Shown: positions 17,292-27,067 of the stretch, piece by piece | Position numbering within the stretch: the stretch's first letter is position 1 | How the letters are laid out: every line of letters starts with the position of its first letter | Source: Bacillus altitudinis 41KF2b | GTDB taxonomy: Bacteria > Bacillota > Bacilli > Bacillales > Bacillaceae | Direction: 5' to 3' | Length of the DNA: 64,000 nt | NCBI RefSeq assembly: GCF_000691145.1 | Contig: NZ_ASJC01000010.1 | Span: 1 to 64,000 of the forward strand | Position numbers and translations under genes: made by a program | Notes under the pieces: model-generated | The model's input: only the letters and a program-made list of their open reading frames with translations | Database searches by the model: none | What the model was told of the DNA's origin: nothing

Positions 17292-19274
17292 TTATTTGGA
17301 AGACGAGCTGGATTCATCTTTGGCGGAAGAGGAATCTTTTTCATCCTGTACTTTCTTTGTGTAGTCATAATCATTTCGCTCAATTGGTGTAAAGCCTTTA
17401 GGTTTGTAGAAACGGAGTAAATCTTCCGTGACAATCTTATCAGATGTCTCTAGCATCTTTTTCACCGTTTCGTTTTCTTGTGATGCCTTTTCAGTCGGCT
17501 CGATTTTTTCACCTGTTTTGTTGCTGTAATAATTGTTGCCTACTTTCGTGTAGTCCTTAGACACGAAGTCTCCATTTCTAAATGGCACAAGCTCTTTAAA
17601 GTTTTTCGATAAGATATCAGAACCAGACATTAAATAGTTCTTCGTATCATCTCCGAGCAGGTGGAGAAGGGTAGGCGCAACATCGACTTCACCAGAGTAT
17701 TTATGAATCTGTCCGCCTTTTACGCCTGGCACATGGATAAAGAGCGGCACACGCATAAGCTGGGCATTTTCATAATCTCCAATTTTTTCGCCAGTCACTT
17801 TTTCCATCGCTTCATTATGGTTTTCTGAAATGCCGTAATGGTCACCGTACATAATGACGACGGTATTGTCATAGAGACCGGATTTCTTCAAGTCATTAAA
17901 GAACTGTTCAATGGCTTCATCTAAATAATGAGCAGATTGGAAGTAGTTATCAACGACGGAGTCTCCGAAGTCGCCAGGTTCAAAATCGGTATCACCTTCA
18001 TCCATACCAAATGGGAAGTGGTTTGACAGCGTAATGAATTTCGAATAAAACGGCTGTTTTAGATTTTCAAGCATTGGCATGGATTCTTTGAAGAAAGGTT
18101 TGTCTTTCAATCCATAGTTCTTCGTATCTTGTTCATTCATATCGTAGTACTCAGAATCGTAAAATCTGTCATATCCAAAGGACTTAAACATTTCATTTCG
18201 GTTCCAGAACGTTTTCGTATTTCCGTGGAATTCAGCGGACGTGTATTGGTCCTTTTTCAAAATGCCAGGAAGCGCCTGATATGTGTTTTGAGCTTTGTTA
18301 ATAAACACAGAGCCTTGTGATAATGGGAAAAGCCCCGTATCCATCATAAATTCCGCATCAGATGTCTTTCCTTGTCCTGTTTGATGGAAGAAGTTATCAA
18401 AATAAAACGTTTTGTTGTCATGGGCTAATGAATTGAGGAAAGGAGTGACCTCTTTTCCATTCACTTTGTAATCAATGACAAAGTTTTGCAGTGATTCAAG
18501 AGAAATTGTAATGACGTTCATGCCTTTCGCTTTCCCGTAATAAGCCGGGTTAGGATCAGCGCTGTTCGCCTTTAGATAATTCTCTACATCTGTTACGTCA
18601 CTTGAATTTGCCAGGGCACGCTGGCTGTTTGATTTCACATTTTGAATAGCATCAAACACCGTAAAATTATAAGCACCCAAGTATTTGACTAAATAATTGC
18701 GGTCGAACGATCTTGATAAAAGCTCTGGGCGATCAATTTCTGCTGCGATTAAGTTGACAACAAAGATCAGAACAGAGGACACAAGAACGAGTCTAAACGA
18801 TTTTGTTTTTTGAACAGGTACTGTCGCTGTACTTGTTTGCTGCTGTCTTTTCATGCGGACTGCGAGTACGATCAAGATGATGGTATCGAGAAAGTAAAAC
18901 ATATCAGTCCAACGCATGAGTGAAAATGCACTATCACCTAATTGTCCGCCATTCGTTCCTGCCTGCATCACTGTAGGCAGCGTGATAAAGTCATTGAAGA
19001 ATCGATAGTACACGATGTTTGCGTAAAGTAAAAAAGACATGAAAAAGTGAATCACAATGATAGCGGCAGGCTGCCATTTTTTCTTGAACAATAAAGCAAA
19101 GCCAAGAAAGAACAAGCTGGAGCTAATAGGATTCACAAAAAGCAAAATATGCTGAAGCACATTTGATATACCAAGTTTAAATTCGATTAAATAAGCTGTA
19201 TACGTCTTGAGCCATAACAAGATGGCTGCAATTACAAAGAAGCCGAGGCCCCTTTTTTGAATAAATGTTTTCAT
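17292..19274 (-). CDS. ltaS: Polyglycerolphosphate lipoteichoic acid synthase (LtaS/YflE)
   Basis: 660 residues. Five N-terminal TM helices (about 10-30, 40-65, 68-90, 125-140, 160-180) precede an extracellular sulfatase-fold domain from about 250. This domain has VITISLESLQNF (metal-binding Glu), the catalytic Thr304 in GQGKTSDAEF, FHGN and MYGDHYGISENHN. Signal peptidase can release this domain after ALA near residue 222. It polymerises glycerolphosphate from phosphatidylglycerol onto the glycolipid anchor. The Ser/Lys-rich tail (KDSSSAKDESSSSSK) is dispensable-looking. It neighbours nagP as in B. subtilis, though separated by inserted genes here. Confidence 0.95.
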   Translation of the reverse strand: MKTFIQKRGLGFFVIAAILLWLKTYTAYLIEFKLGISNVLQHILLFVNPISSSLFFLGFALLFKKKWQPAAIIVIHFFMSFLLYANIVYYRFFNDFITLPTVMQAGTNGGQLGDSAFSLMRWTDMFYFLDTIILIVLAVRMKRQQQTSTATVPVQKTKSFRLVLVSSVLIFVVNLIAAEIDRPELLSRSFDRNYLVKYLGAYNFTVFDAIQNVKSNSQRALANSSDVTDVENYLKANSADPNPAYYGKAKGMNVITISLESLQNFVIDYKVNGKEVTPFLNSLAHDNKTFYFDNFFHQTGQGKTSDAEFMMDTGLFPLSQGSVFINKAQNTYQALPGILKKDQYTSAEFHGNTKTFWNRNEMFKSFGYDRFYDSEYYDMNEQDTKNYGLKDKPFFKESMPMLENLKQPFYSKFITLSNHFPFGMDEGDTDFEPGDFGDSVVDNYFQSAHYLDEAIEQFFNDLKKSGLYDNTVVIMYGDHYGISENHNEAMEKVTGEKIGDYENAQLMRVPLFIHVPGVKGGQIHKYSGEVDVAPTLLHLLGDDTKNYLMSGSDILSKNFKELVPFRNGDFVSKDYTKVGNNYYSNKTGEKIEPTEKASQENETVKKMLETSDKIVTEDLLRFYKPKGFTPIERNDYDYTKKVQDEKDSSSAKDESSSSSK

Positions 19275-19852
19275 TTAAACACTCCTTTTCTCCGTTAAAC
19301 GGAAGAGGCGGAACGAAAGAAAACGAACCATTAGAATATACCATGAAATGCACAAATAGAAAAGTCATAACCGGTGAGCACCTAAGGCAACCTGTCCGAG
19401 CTAGAAATGGGAAGACATCGAAAATATTCGATCTCCGAAAAACTTTTTGTGAAATTCATCCTAATAATTACAGAAAATTCTGTATTTTTCCTGTTGCTAT
19501 ATCAATAAAACAGGTAAAAAGACACAAGTCTAAAGAATTAATTTGATTTCTACAATGGTGTATTTAGGCGTATTTCCAGTGTTTATTAATGTTTATGCAG
19601 GTTAAGTAAAAAAAATGAATGAATAAACCGCTGAATTGTCTGGATAATAATTCCTTCAAGAAAGTATATTGATATATATTGTTGTTTCACAAACATAATG
19701 GTTTTGATGTGTATTGTAAGGGTTTTATTCTTTTTGACGGGTGAACAAATTATCTAAATATACTTAAGTGAACAGTTCGACACTATAAACTTTTAAAACG
19801 GGGTCGATATAGACAGTGACAGGAAATCTTCCATTGAAAGGATTGATAGTAT
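19275..19852. other. Long intergenic region between ltaS and the decarboxylase
   Basis: 578 nt without a credible gene (a 93-codon plus-strand frame lacks a ribosome site and protein-like composition). It is AT-rich. It must hold the divergent promoters; the only one I can name is the sigma-D-like promoter at 19784-19810. Confidence 0.6.
19784..19810 (+). promoter_or_regulatory. Sigma-D-like (flagellar/chemotaxis) promoter
   Basis: TATA - 15 nt - GTCGATAT, against the sigma-D consensus TAAA-N15-GCCGATAT (7 of 8 in the -10). It lies 43 nt upstream of the decarboxylase gene, which is followed by a chemoreceptor gene. Confidence 0.5.
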
Positions 19853-21511
19853 ATGACTGTACGAGCACAGAACCTCGTTCAGAACTGGTTTCCGAGTGAG
19901 GACGGAAATGCAGAAGAGCGGAAAGAACTCATTAAATTAATGGAACAGATCATTTCAGGGGTCGATGACCTGAAGGATCCGAACCGTGCTCACCTAAAAG
20001 GTGAAAAGAATCGCGAGGAGGACTTTTACAAAAAGCTCACTGAAACAAGTCAAATTCCGATGAACGGACAACAAGCGGAACTTGTGAATGAAGAATTACT
20101 GAAGCTTTTACATAATCATCCATACCACACGAAGTATTTCTTCACGAACATTTTGCCAATGGCAAGTACACCAGGAATTCTAGGCATGCTGACGGCTATG
20201 CTGGTTAACGGAAACAACCTTTGGGATGTGTATGGACCAGCAGGTGCGGAAGCTGAGGTCAGAGTGGTCTCAATGATGTCTAAGCTCATCGGATATGATC
20301 CAAATGTGAGCGGGGGCTACACAACATGGGGAGGTCAAGGGGCTATTTTCTCGGGACTTCGTTTAGCGATTGCGAAAGTTGCACCGGAGTCATTACGAAA
20401 AGGTGTCCCGCAAAATCTTTATGCGTTTTGTTCTGATGCAGCACATTACAGCTTATTTAAGTCAATGGAAGCAACAGGGATTGGCACAGACAACTTAATC
20501 AGAATTAAGACGAATAAAGATCATTCGATGGATATGGAAGATTTGCGTTGTCAAATGGAACGTGTTGCCCAAAATGGCGGAATTCCCGTTTATATTGTGG
20601 CAACAACCGGAACAACAGATGCCATTGCAATTGATGATGTAAAAGGGGTGCGTGAAACGGCAGAAGCCATTGCTGAGAAGTATGGTCTCAAGGTGCCGCA
20701 TATTCATGCAGATTCGGCGCTTGGTGGATTCTTTGCTTTCTTTAATGAGTATGATGTATCTGAAAACCCGCTGCAATTCTCAGACGGTGTTCTTCGTATG
20801 CTAAAAGAAATCAAAGCGAAATTCCAGCATCTTTCTCTTGCTGACACGATGTGTTTTGACTTTCAAAAACTCGGACAAACACCATACACATCTAGTTTAT
20901 TCTTAGTGAAAAACGCTGCTGACTTAAAGCGTTTAGATCTGGAAGAACAAGAGACACCATACGTTGGTCATAGAGGCTACGGCGAATACCATACGGGTTA
21001 TACACTGGAATGCTCAAGAATGGGAAGCTCCATCAGCATGCTAAGTGTGCTGCTAACGTTTGGAATTGAAGGATACCAGCGCTTGCTCGGTCAATTTTTA
21101 GAGGTGAACCTTGCATTTAGAGAAGCACTTCGTCAGGAAATTCCACAAGCAGAAGTCGTCAATGATGACAATGTCGGAATGGCTACATTGTTTAGGATTT
21201 ACCTAGACGGCTCTCCTCGTTTTAAGGAAGAAATATCTGGAGAAGCAACTGCTATGGAAATTGAGCGCAACAATGATTTGAACAAAATCCTTTTTGAAAA
21301 GCTTGGAGAGAAAAGAGACGAAATGTTCTTTGGTGATACAACGAAGTTTTTACAAGTCAATGCCAAAGAAGGTCAAGAATTCTATCTAAGTGTGAGTAAA
21401 TTTTTTGTGATTTCACCTTATACGTTACCGGAGCATATCCCTCATATCGTATCTTATTTAAAAGATGTCATTGCATCTGTTTGTGGACAATTTGAAAGTG
21501 TAGAGGCTTAA
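19853..21511 (+). CDS. PLP-dependent group II amino acid decarboxylase
   Basis: 552-residue soluble enzyme of the pyridoxal-dependent decarboxylase family (Glu/aromatic/Asp decarboxylases). YVVA-like strand IPVYIVATTGTTDAIAIDDV, cofactor Asp in HIHADSALGGFF (about residue 287), and the Schiff-base Lys339 in FDFQKLGQTPYTSS. The segment YFFTNILPMASTPGILGMLT precedes the first PLP contacts. The usual HKW motif is replaced by FQKLG, so the substrate cannot be assigned by motif; aspartate, glutamate or an aromatic amino acid are options. Ribosome site GAAAGGATTG. 31 nt upstream of a chemoreceptor gene, probably one operon. Confidence 0.85.
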   Translation: MTVRAQNLVQNWFPSEDGNAEERKELIKLMEQIISGVDDLKDPNRAHLKGEKNREEDFYKKLTETSQIPMNGQQAELVNEELLKLLHNHPYHTKYFFTNILPMASTPGILGMLTAMLVNGNNLWDVYGPAGAEAEVRVVSMMSKLIGYDPNVSGGYTTWGGQGAIFSGLRLAIAKVAPESLRKGVPQNLYAFCSDAAHYSLFKSMEATGIGTDNLIRIKTNKDHSMDMEDLRCQMERVAQNGGIPVYIVATTGTTDAIAIDDVKGVRETAEAIAEKYGLKVPHIHADSALGGFFAFFNEYDVSENPLQFSDGVLRMLKEIKAKFQHLSLADTMCFDFQKLGQTPYTSSLFLVKNAADLKRLDLEEQETPYVGHRGYGEYHTGYTLECSRMGSSISMLSVLLTFGIEGYQRLLGQFLEVNLAFREALRQEIPQAEVVNDDNVGMATLFRIYLDGSPRFKEEISGEATAMEIERNNDLNKILFEKLGEKRDEMFFGDTTKFLQVNAKEGQEFYLSVSKFFVISPYTLPEHIPHIVSYLKDVIASVCGQFESVEA

Positions 21512-21542
21512 ATTAAAATTGAGAGTGGAGATGTAGAAAAAA

Positions 21543-23267
21543 ATGGCGAAACAAAGGAAGTTTGGAGGACTTACGATATCCTCCAAAATCATGTCAGTCG
21601 TTGTCGTAACATTACTCGCAACCGTTGCATTATTCGTTCTAACATTTTATTTAGTTAGCCAGGATTTATCTTCCCAATTATTAAAGCAATTTGATTATCG
21701 ATTAACAACAGATATTGATACAGCGAAAAAAGAAATCGATAATATTGATGGAAATGTCCTTAGCATTAGCGGGAAGGATGATCCCATTTATGTGGAGATC
21801 AAAAAGAAATTCACAGAACTACAAAAAGATCATACGCTTGAGAACTTATACGTGTTATCAAATAAGGGCGGCAAAGAAAGAATCATCGTACTAACAGGGG
21901 AAGACAATGATTTTGATCAAGATTATGTCTTTTCAGATGAAATGAAACAAGCTCTTTCTGAAGATAAAATGGTCAAAAGTGATATTTACGTTGATTCGTA
22001 TGGGACTCATAAATCCGTCTTTTTACCAATTAAAGATTCAGGCGGTGAACTCACGGGGATTTTAGGAATTGACTTAGATGCGTCTGTTGTTCCAGCAACA
22101 ACGAAAAAGCTGACAATTTATATTACAGTAGCATCTGCGATTGTGCTCATCGGCGGATTACTCTTCTCATTCTTCATGGGAAGAAGAATTGCAAAACCAG
22201 CACGCTCATTAATGGAATCAGCGGATCGAATTGCAGATGGTGATTTAACTGGCATGGTAGAAGTTCAAAGTCAAGATGAGATCGGTCAATTAGCGGCTTC
22301 CTTCCAGAAAATGCAGGGACGGATCAAAGAGCTTATTGGACAGATCTCAAACTCATCAAGTGAAGTGTCGAAAATGTCTTCACAGCTTCGCACAGTGACA
22401 ACGGAATCTAGTCAAAGTGCACAACAAGTGTCAGAAGCGATGACGAATATGAGTGAAGGAATCAATGATTCAGTCGCAAACATTACAGACTGCACAACAT
22501 CTGTTGCGGAAATCGATACTCAAATCGAAGGCGTGACAAAAGAAGTGGATGAAATGAAATCTGTTTCATCAAAAGTACAAGAGCAGTCAGAATCTGGTCA
22601 AAAATTGGTGCAGCATGTGCTTGAACATCTCAACATGTTACACGACATGATGACAAGCTCCAAGCAAGCGGCAGAAGAATTGCAATCACATTCAACAGAA
22701 ATTGAAAGTGTCATCTCCATTATTACGGACATTTCAGCGCAAACGAATCTGCTTGCACTGAATGCTTCTATTGAAGCAGCACGTGTAGGAGAAGAAGGAA
22801 AAGGATTTGCTGTTGTGGCTGATGAAGTCCGTAAGTTAGCTGAACAGTCAGCTGATGCAGCTAAAACGGTCTCAGACTTAGTCATTGGCACACAGGAAAA
22901 TAGTCAGCGTGTCCTTGAAAGCGTGGAGGAAAGCAGTAAAGCAGTGGAAGAAGGCCGTGAGCAAATGAAAGGCACCTCGCAGAACTTCGCTGGTATTTAT
23001 GATGGAGTGTCTCAATTTGCAAGCAGAACGAACAATTTGCTTCAATCTATTCAGCAGGTAGAACGAGCATATCAAACAATTTCTACATCGATTGAACAAA
23101 TTTCGGTCGTGTCAGAAGAACATGCGGCAAGCTCTCAAGAAGTAGCGGCAGCAACAGAACAACAAAGTGCTGGCATGCAGCAAATTTCAAGTGCGATTGA
23201 ACAGCTCTCTGACATGTCAGAGGACTTGGCACAAATGGTATCTACTTTTAAAATCGACAAAAAATAA
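21543..23267 (+). CDS. Methyl-accepting chemotaxis protein
   Basis: 574 residues. TM1 about 17-39, extracellular dCache-like sensor about 40-190 ([29 protein letters not shown]), TM2 about 193-217, HAMP about 218-270 ([19 protein letters not shown]), then the signalling helical hairpin. The hairpin tip is [20 protein letters not shown] and [16 protein letters not shown] (about 400-440). There is no C-terminal CheR pentapeptide, as in most Bacillus receptors. The ligand is unknown; its link to the decarboxylase upstream suggests an amino acid or amine (inference). Confidence 0.93.
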   Translation: MAKQRKFGGLTISSKIMSVVVVTLLATVALFVLTFYLVSQDLSSQLLKQFDYRLTTDIDTAKKEIDNIDGNVLSISGKDDPIYVEIKKKFTELQKDHTLENLYVLSNKGGKERIIVLTGEDNDFDQDYVFSDEMKQALSEDKMVKSDIYVDSYGTHKSVFLPIKDSGGELTGILGIDLDASVVPATTKKLTIYITVASAIVLIGGLLFSFFMGRRIAKPARSLMESADRIADGDLTGMVEVQSQDEIGQLAASFQKMQGRIKELIGQISNSSSEVSKMSSQLRTVTTESSQSAQQVSEAMTNMSEGINDSVANITDCTTSVAEIDTQIEGVTKEVDEMKSVSSKVQEQSESGQKLVQHVLEHLNMLHDMMTSSKQAAEELQSHSTEIESVISIITDISAQTNLLALNASIEAARVGEEGKGFAVVADEVRKLAEQSADAAKTVSDLVIGTQENSQRVLESVEESSKAVEEGREQMKGTSQNFAGIYDGVSQFASRTNNLLQSIQQVERAYQTISTSIEQISVVSEEHAASSQEVAAATEQQSAGMQQISSAIEQLSDMSEDLAQMVSTFKIDKK

Positions 23268-23270
23268 CGA

Positions 23271-23305
23271 GAAAGCTGGCTCTTGTGAGAGAGTCAGCTT
23301 TTTTG
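23271..23305 (+). terminator. Chemoreceptor terminator
   Basis: AAAGCTGGCTC/GAGTCAGCTTT-type imperfect stem followed by a T run. Confidence 0.75.
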
Positions 23306-23349
23306 CTATGCTTAACCAAAATATCAGACGATCTGAAAGGAGACGTGTC

Positions 23350-23736
23350 ATGGATTTTGCGCAGAGATTGTCAGAAGAACGGATCAAAAAGGCGATGGAC
23401 CATGGAGCTTTTGAAGGACTATCAGGCTTTGGGAAACCTCTGCCAAAGGATGATGCTGCTCATGTACCAGAAGAGCTGAGGATGGGCTATCGAATCATGA
23501 AAAATGCTGGCTTTGCCGGGGAAGAAACCGCTTTGAAAAAAGAACTAATGACGGTCAAAGAGTTACTGAAAACGAGTATAGATGGAGAAGAAAGAAAAAA
23601 ACTCTCTCTCGTATGTGAGGAAAAACAAAAACGCCTCGATGAACTCACATCCAAGCGCCAAACGTTTGCTCGACCAGCCTCCTCCTTTTATAAGAATAGG
23701 GTCTACGAAAAACTAACGGAGCATAAAAAAAGATGA
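23350..23736 (+). CDS. yflB: DUF1992 (DnaJ-C28-like) protein YflB
   Basis: 128 residues. N-terminal DUF1992 motif AQRLSEERIKKAMDHGAFEG, then LSGFGKPLPKDD and EELRMGYRIMKNAGF, followed by a charged coiled coil (about 70-125). Found in DnaJ homologue subfamily C member 28 and small bacterial proteins; no J-domain here. ATG 23350 has AAAGGAG 8 nt upstream; the longer frame from 23167 runs through the end of the chemoreceptor gene. In B. subtilis yflB also lies just before treP. Confidence 0.87.
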   Translation: MDFAQRLSEERIKKAMDHGAFEGLSGFGKPLPKDDAAHVPEELRMGYRIMKNAGFAGEETALKKELMTVKELLKTSIDGEERKKLSLVCEEKQKRLDELTSKRQTFARPASSFYKNRVYEKLTEHKKR

Positions 23737-23743
23737 TGACACG

Positions 23744-23778
23744 CTGCCTCTCTGAGCACATTGAGGGAGCTTTTTTTA
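23744..23778 (+). terminator. yflB terminator
   Basis: GCTGCCTC/GAGGGAGC stem (one mismatch) followed by seven T residues. Confidence 0.7.
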
Positions 23779-23792
23779 TGAAAGCGCTACAT
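23779..23792 (+). promoter_or_regulatory. Possible cre half-site before treP
   Basis: TGAAAGCGCTACAT keeps the TGAAAGCGCT core of cre but loses the terminal CA. It lies just upstream of the treP -35; CcpA control of treP is known in B. subtilis. Confidence 0.4.
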
Positions 23793-23799
23793 TTGCTTA

Positions 23800-23828
23800 T
23801 TGACTACATGTATATACAAATATAAAAT
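23800..23828 (+). promoter_or_regulatory. treP promoter
   Basis: TTGACT (23800-23805), 17-nt spacer and TAAAAT (23823-23828). The first TreR operator lies inside the spacer. Confidence 0.8.
23808..23819. promoter_or_regulatory. TreR operator 1
   Basis: ATGTATATACAA, one base from the perfect palindrome TTGTATATACAA recognised by TreR; between the -35 and -10 boxes. Confidence 0.8.
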
Positions 23829-23839
23829 ATGAAGTGAAC

Positions 23840-23851
23840 ATGTATATACAA
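23840..23851. promoter_or_regulatory. TreR operator 2
   Basis: Second identical ATGTATATACAA, spaced 32 bp (three helical turns) from operator 1 and downstream of the predicted start site. A double-operator layout as in B. subtilis treP. Confidence 0.8.
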
Positions 23852-23898
23852 GTTTTGATTCTTTTTTCTTATAAAAAAACGATCTCGGAGGGGATAGC

Positions 23899-25332
23899 AT
23901 GGCTGATTATCAGGCAGCGGCAGATCAGATTGTGAAAGCCATTGGCGGCAAAGAAAACATTGATCAAGCCACACATTGTGTGACAAGACTTCGTTTTGTG
24001 CTAAAAGATGAAGCTAAGGTGGATGAGAAAGCACTAGAACAAATTGATGAAGTGAAGGGATCTTTCTCAGCGAATGGCCAATACCAAGTGGTCATTGGTC
24101 AAGGAGTGGTGAATCGGGTTTATGCCGAAATGGTCAAACAGACGGGAATCGGCGAAGCGACAAAAGAGGACGTCAAGCGTGCCTCTGATCAGAAATTAAA
24201 CCCACTTCAGCGCGCGGTGAAAACGCTTGCAGATATCTTCATTCCAATCCTTCCAGCTATCGTGACAGCCGGTTTATTGATGGGGATTAATAATATTTTA
24301 ACAGCTCCTGATATTTTCTTTGATCAAAAATCCATTGTGGATGTGTATCCGGCATGGGCGGATTTAGCGAATATGATCAACTTGATTGCAGGCACTGCCT
24401 TTACCTTTTTGCCAGCATTAATCGGCTGGTCGGCTGTCAAGCGGTTTGGAGGTAATCCACTTTTAGGGATGGTCCTTGGACTGATGCTTGTACATCCAGA
24501 TCTGTTGAATGCGTGGGGATATGGAGCGGCGGAAAAGACAGGTGACATTCCTGTTTGGAATTTGTTTGGACTTGAAGTGCAAAAGGTAGGTTATCAAGGG
24601 CAAGTTCTGCCGATACTCGTTGCCTCCTATTTACTCGCAAAGCTCGAATTATTTATAACAAAACGGACACCTGAAAGTATTCAGCTGTTAGTTGTTGCAC
24701 CAATTACATTACTGCTCATTGGATTTTTATCATTTATCGTCATTGGTCCCGTTACATTTGCGATCGGAAACGTTTTAACATCTGGACTCGTCACCGTATT
24801 CCAGCAATTCGCAGCACTTGGCGGTCTTTTATATGGCGGATTGTATGCAGCGTTAGTCATTACAGGGATGCATCATACGTTCCTAGCAGTCGATATTCAG
24901 CTGATTAACTCAAAACTGCACGGCACGTTCCTATGGCCAATGCTCGCCTTGTCTAATATTGCTCAAGGATCAGCGGCACTTGCGATGATGTTTGTCTTAA
25001 AAGATGAAAAGCAAAAAGGGCTCTCGCTGACATCAAGTATTTCTGCTTACTTGGGCATTACTGAACCGGCGATGTTTGGGGTGAACTTGCGCTATAGATT
25101 CCCGTTTATTTTTGCCCTGATCAGTTCAGGGATAGCTGGTATGTTTATTGCCTCACAAGGGGTACTGGCAAGTTCAGTCGGCGTTGGAGGCATTCCAGGA
25201 ATCTTCTCGATCATTCCGAAATATTGGGGGGCATTTGCCATCGGAATGGTGATTGTGCTGATCGTCCCATTCATTGGTACCCTTTTATATGCAAAACTTA
25301 AAAAGAAGGATGTATCACAAGAACTTAACTAG
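23899..25332 (+). CDS. treP: Trehalose PTS transporter, EIIBC (TreP)
   Basis: 477 residues. N-terminal EIIB with phospho-Cys27 in THCVTRLRFVLKDE, then an EIIC domain of about ten helices (from about 105: FIPILPAIVTAGLLMGINNI; GMHHTFLAVDIQLIN; LGITEPAMFGVNLRY). No EIIA, so it uses EIIA-Glc elsewhere. It takes up trehalose as trehalose-6-phosphate, the substrate of TreA and the inducer seen by TreR. First gene of treP-treA-treR. Confidence 0.96.
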   Translation: MADYQAAADQIVKAIGGKENIDQATHCVTRLRFVLKDEAKVDEKALEQIDEVKGSFSANGQYQVVIGQGVVNRVYAEMVKQTGIGEATKEDVKRASDQKLNPLQRAVKTLADIFIPILPAIVTAGLLMGINNILTAPDIFFDQKSIVDVYPAWADLANMINLIAGTAFTFLPALIGWSAVKRFGGNPLLGMVLGLMLVHPDLLNAWGYGAAEKTGDIPVWNLFGLEVQKVGYQGQVLPILVASYLLAKLELFITKRTPESIQLLVVAPITLLLIGFLSFIVIGPVTFAIGNVLTSGLVTVFQQFAALGGLLYGGLYAALVITGMHHTFLAVDIQLINSKLHGTFLWPMLALSNIAQGSAALAMMFVLKDEKQKGLSLTSSISAYLGITEPAMFGVNLRYRFPFIFALISSGIAGMFIASQGVLASSVGVGGIPGIFSIIPKYWGAFAIGMVIVLIVPFIGTLLYAKLKKKDVSQELN

Positions 25333-25347
25333 TGGTGGTGAAGGAAA

Positions 25348-27048
25348 TTGAATCAACAAACAAACGAACCGTGGTGGAAAAAAGCCGTGGTCTATCAAAT
25401 CTATCCGAAGAGCTTTTTAGACACAACAGGCTCTGGTACAGGTGATATCAATGGCGTGACGAAAAAGCTCGACTATATCAAAGAGCTAGGGGCGGATTGT
25501 ATTTGGCTGACCCCTATGTATGAGTCACCACAGCATGACAATGGTTATGATATTAGTGATTATACAAAAATCCATGACATGTACGGCACAATGGCTGATT
25601 TTGAGCACATGCTGAAAGAAGCACATGAACGAGGGATCCGTGTCATCATGGATCTCGCCGTGAACCATACGTCGATTTTCCATGAGTGGTTTCAAGCCTC
25701 CCGAGAGTCGAAGGAGAACCCGTATCGAGACTATTATATTTGGAAGGAGCCGAAAGCGGACGGCTCTCCTCCGAATGACTGGCAGTCAAAGTTTGGCGGA
25801 CCAGCGTGGGAATTAGATGAAGCGACAGGTGACTATTATCTTCATTTATATGATGTTACCCAGGCAGACCTCAATTGGGAACATGATGAAGTGCGCAGGA
25901 AAGTATATGACATCATGCACTTTTGGTTTGAAAAAGGGATCGATGGATTCAGACTGGATGTCATCAATAACATTTCAAAGGATCAACGCTTTTTAGATGA
26001 TGCCGGGCAATCAGTGCAAGGTGATGGACGTATGTACTATACAGATGGGCCGAGAATTCATGAATTCTTGCATGAAATGAACCAGGAAGTGTTTTCGAAA
26101 TACGATAGCATGACCGTGGGGGAAATGTCTTCAACGAATATTGCAGACTGCATTCGGTATACAAGACCTGATCGGCAGGAGCTGGATATGACGTTTAATT
26201 TTCATCATTTAAAAGTTGACTATCCTAACGGTGAAAAGTGGGCCATTGCGCCATTTGATTTTCTAGAGTTGAAATCAATTCTGTCAGAATGGCAGATGAA
26301 AATGCATGAGGGTGGCGGCTGGAACGCACTCTTTTGGTGTAACCATGACCAGCCGCGCATCGTGTCAAGGTACGGTGATGATGGCACGTACCATCAGCAA
26401 TCAGCGAAGATGCTGGCGACCACCATTCATTTGATGCAAGGCACTCCTTATATTTATCAAGGTGAAGAAATTGGGATGAAGAATCCTCGCTTTGAGGACA
26501 TTTCGTCATACCGCGATATCGAATCACTCAATATGTACGAAGTCATGCTTGAAAAAGGGAAAACAAAGGAAGAAGCTTTGGCAATTTTACAGGTCAAATC
26601 AAGAGATAACGCAAGGACACCTATGCAATGGACGTCGGAAAAAAATGTGGGATTCTCAAAAGGTACACCTTGGATTGAACCAGCTCAAAACGATATTTCA
26701 GTAGAAGCTGCATTAAAAGACGAGACGTCGATTTTTTATCATTATCAAGCCCTTTGCAGACTTCGAAAAGAACTTGATGTGATCACCTATGGGAGCTTTA
26801 CTTTACTGCTTTCAGATGATCCAAAGGTGTTTGCGTATGTGCGAGAAGGCAAAGATGAGAAGATTCTCGTGATCAACCATTTTTATGCAGGCGAGACGGA
26901 CTTTACACTTCCAGATGAGCTTGCAAAGGATGTCAATGAAATGGAAGGGCAAGTCCTGCTGTCCAATTATGAGGATGTGCCGGCAGATATCAAGGGATTT
27001 ACGTTGCGCCCATATGAGTCAATCGTTTATCATTTAACCAAACGCTAG
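25348..27048 (+). CDS. treA: Phospho-alpha-(1,1)-glucosidase (trehalose-6-phosphate hydrolase, TreA)
   Basis: 566-residue GH13 enzyme splitting trehalose-6-P into glucose and glucose-6-P. (beta/alpha)8 motifs: MDLAVNHTSIFHEW, GFRLDVINNISKD (nucleophile Asp), TVGEMSS (acid/base Glu), and FWCNHDQPRIVSRYGDDGTY (third carboxylate). C-terminal beta domain from about 470. TTG start 16 nt after the treP stop, with GGTGAAGGAAA as ribosome site. Confidence 0.95.
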   Translation: MNQQTNEPWWKKAVVYQIYPKSFLDTTGSGTGDINGVTKKLDYIKELGADCIWLTPMYESPQHDNGYDISDYTKIHDMYGTMADFEHMLKEAHERGIRVIMDLAVNHTSIFHEWFQASRESKENPYRDYYIWKEPKADGSPPNDWQSKFGGPAWELDEATGDYYLHLYDVTQADLNWEHDEVRRKVYDIMHFWFEKGIDGFRLDVINNISKDQRFLDDAGQSVQGDGRMYYTDGPRIHEFLHEMNQEVFSKYDSMTVGEMSSTNIADCIRYTRPDRQELDMTFNFHHLKVDYPNGEKWAIAPFDFLELKSILSEWQMKMHEGGGWNALFWCNHDQPRIVSRYGDDGTYHQQSAKMLATTIHLMQGTPYIYQGEEIGMKNPRFEDISSYRDIESLNMYEVMLEKGKTKEEALAILQVKSRDNARTPMQWTSEKNVGFSKGTPWIEPAQNDISVEAALKDETSIFYHYQALCRLRKELDVITYGSFTLLLSDDPKVFAYVREGKDEKILVINHFYAGETDFTLPDELAKDVNEMEGQVLLSNYEDVPADIKGFTLRPYESIVYHLTKR

Positions 27049-27067
27049 TAAATGGGGCGGAAGGAAA

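Noticed and set aside
19265-19546. 93-codon plus-strand frame upstream of the decarboxylase
   Set aside because: No ribosome site, overlaps the ltaS start and promoter, composition not protein-like.
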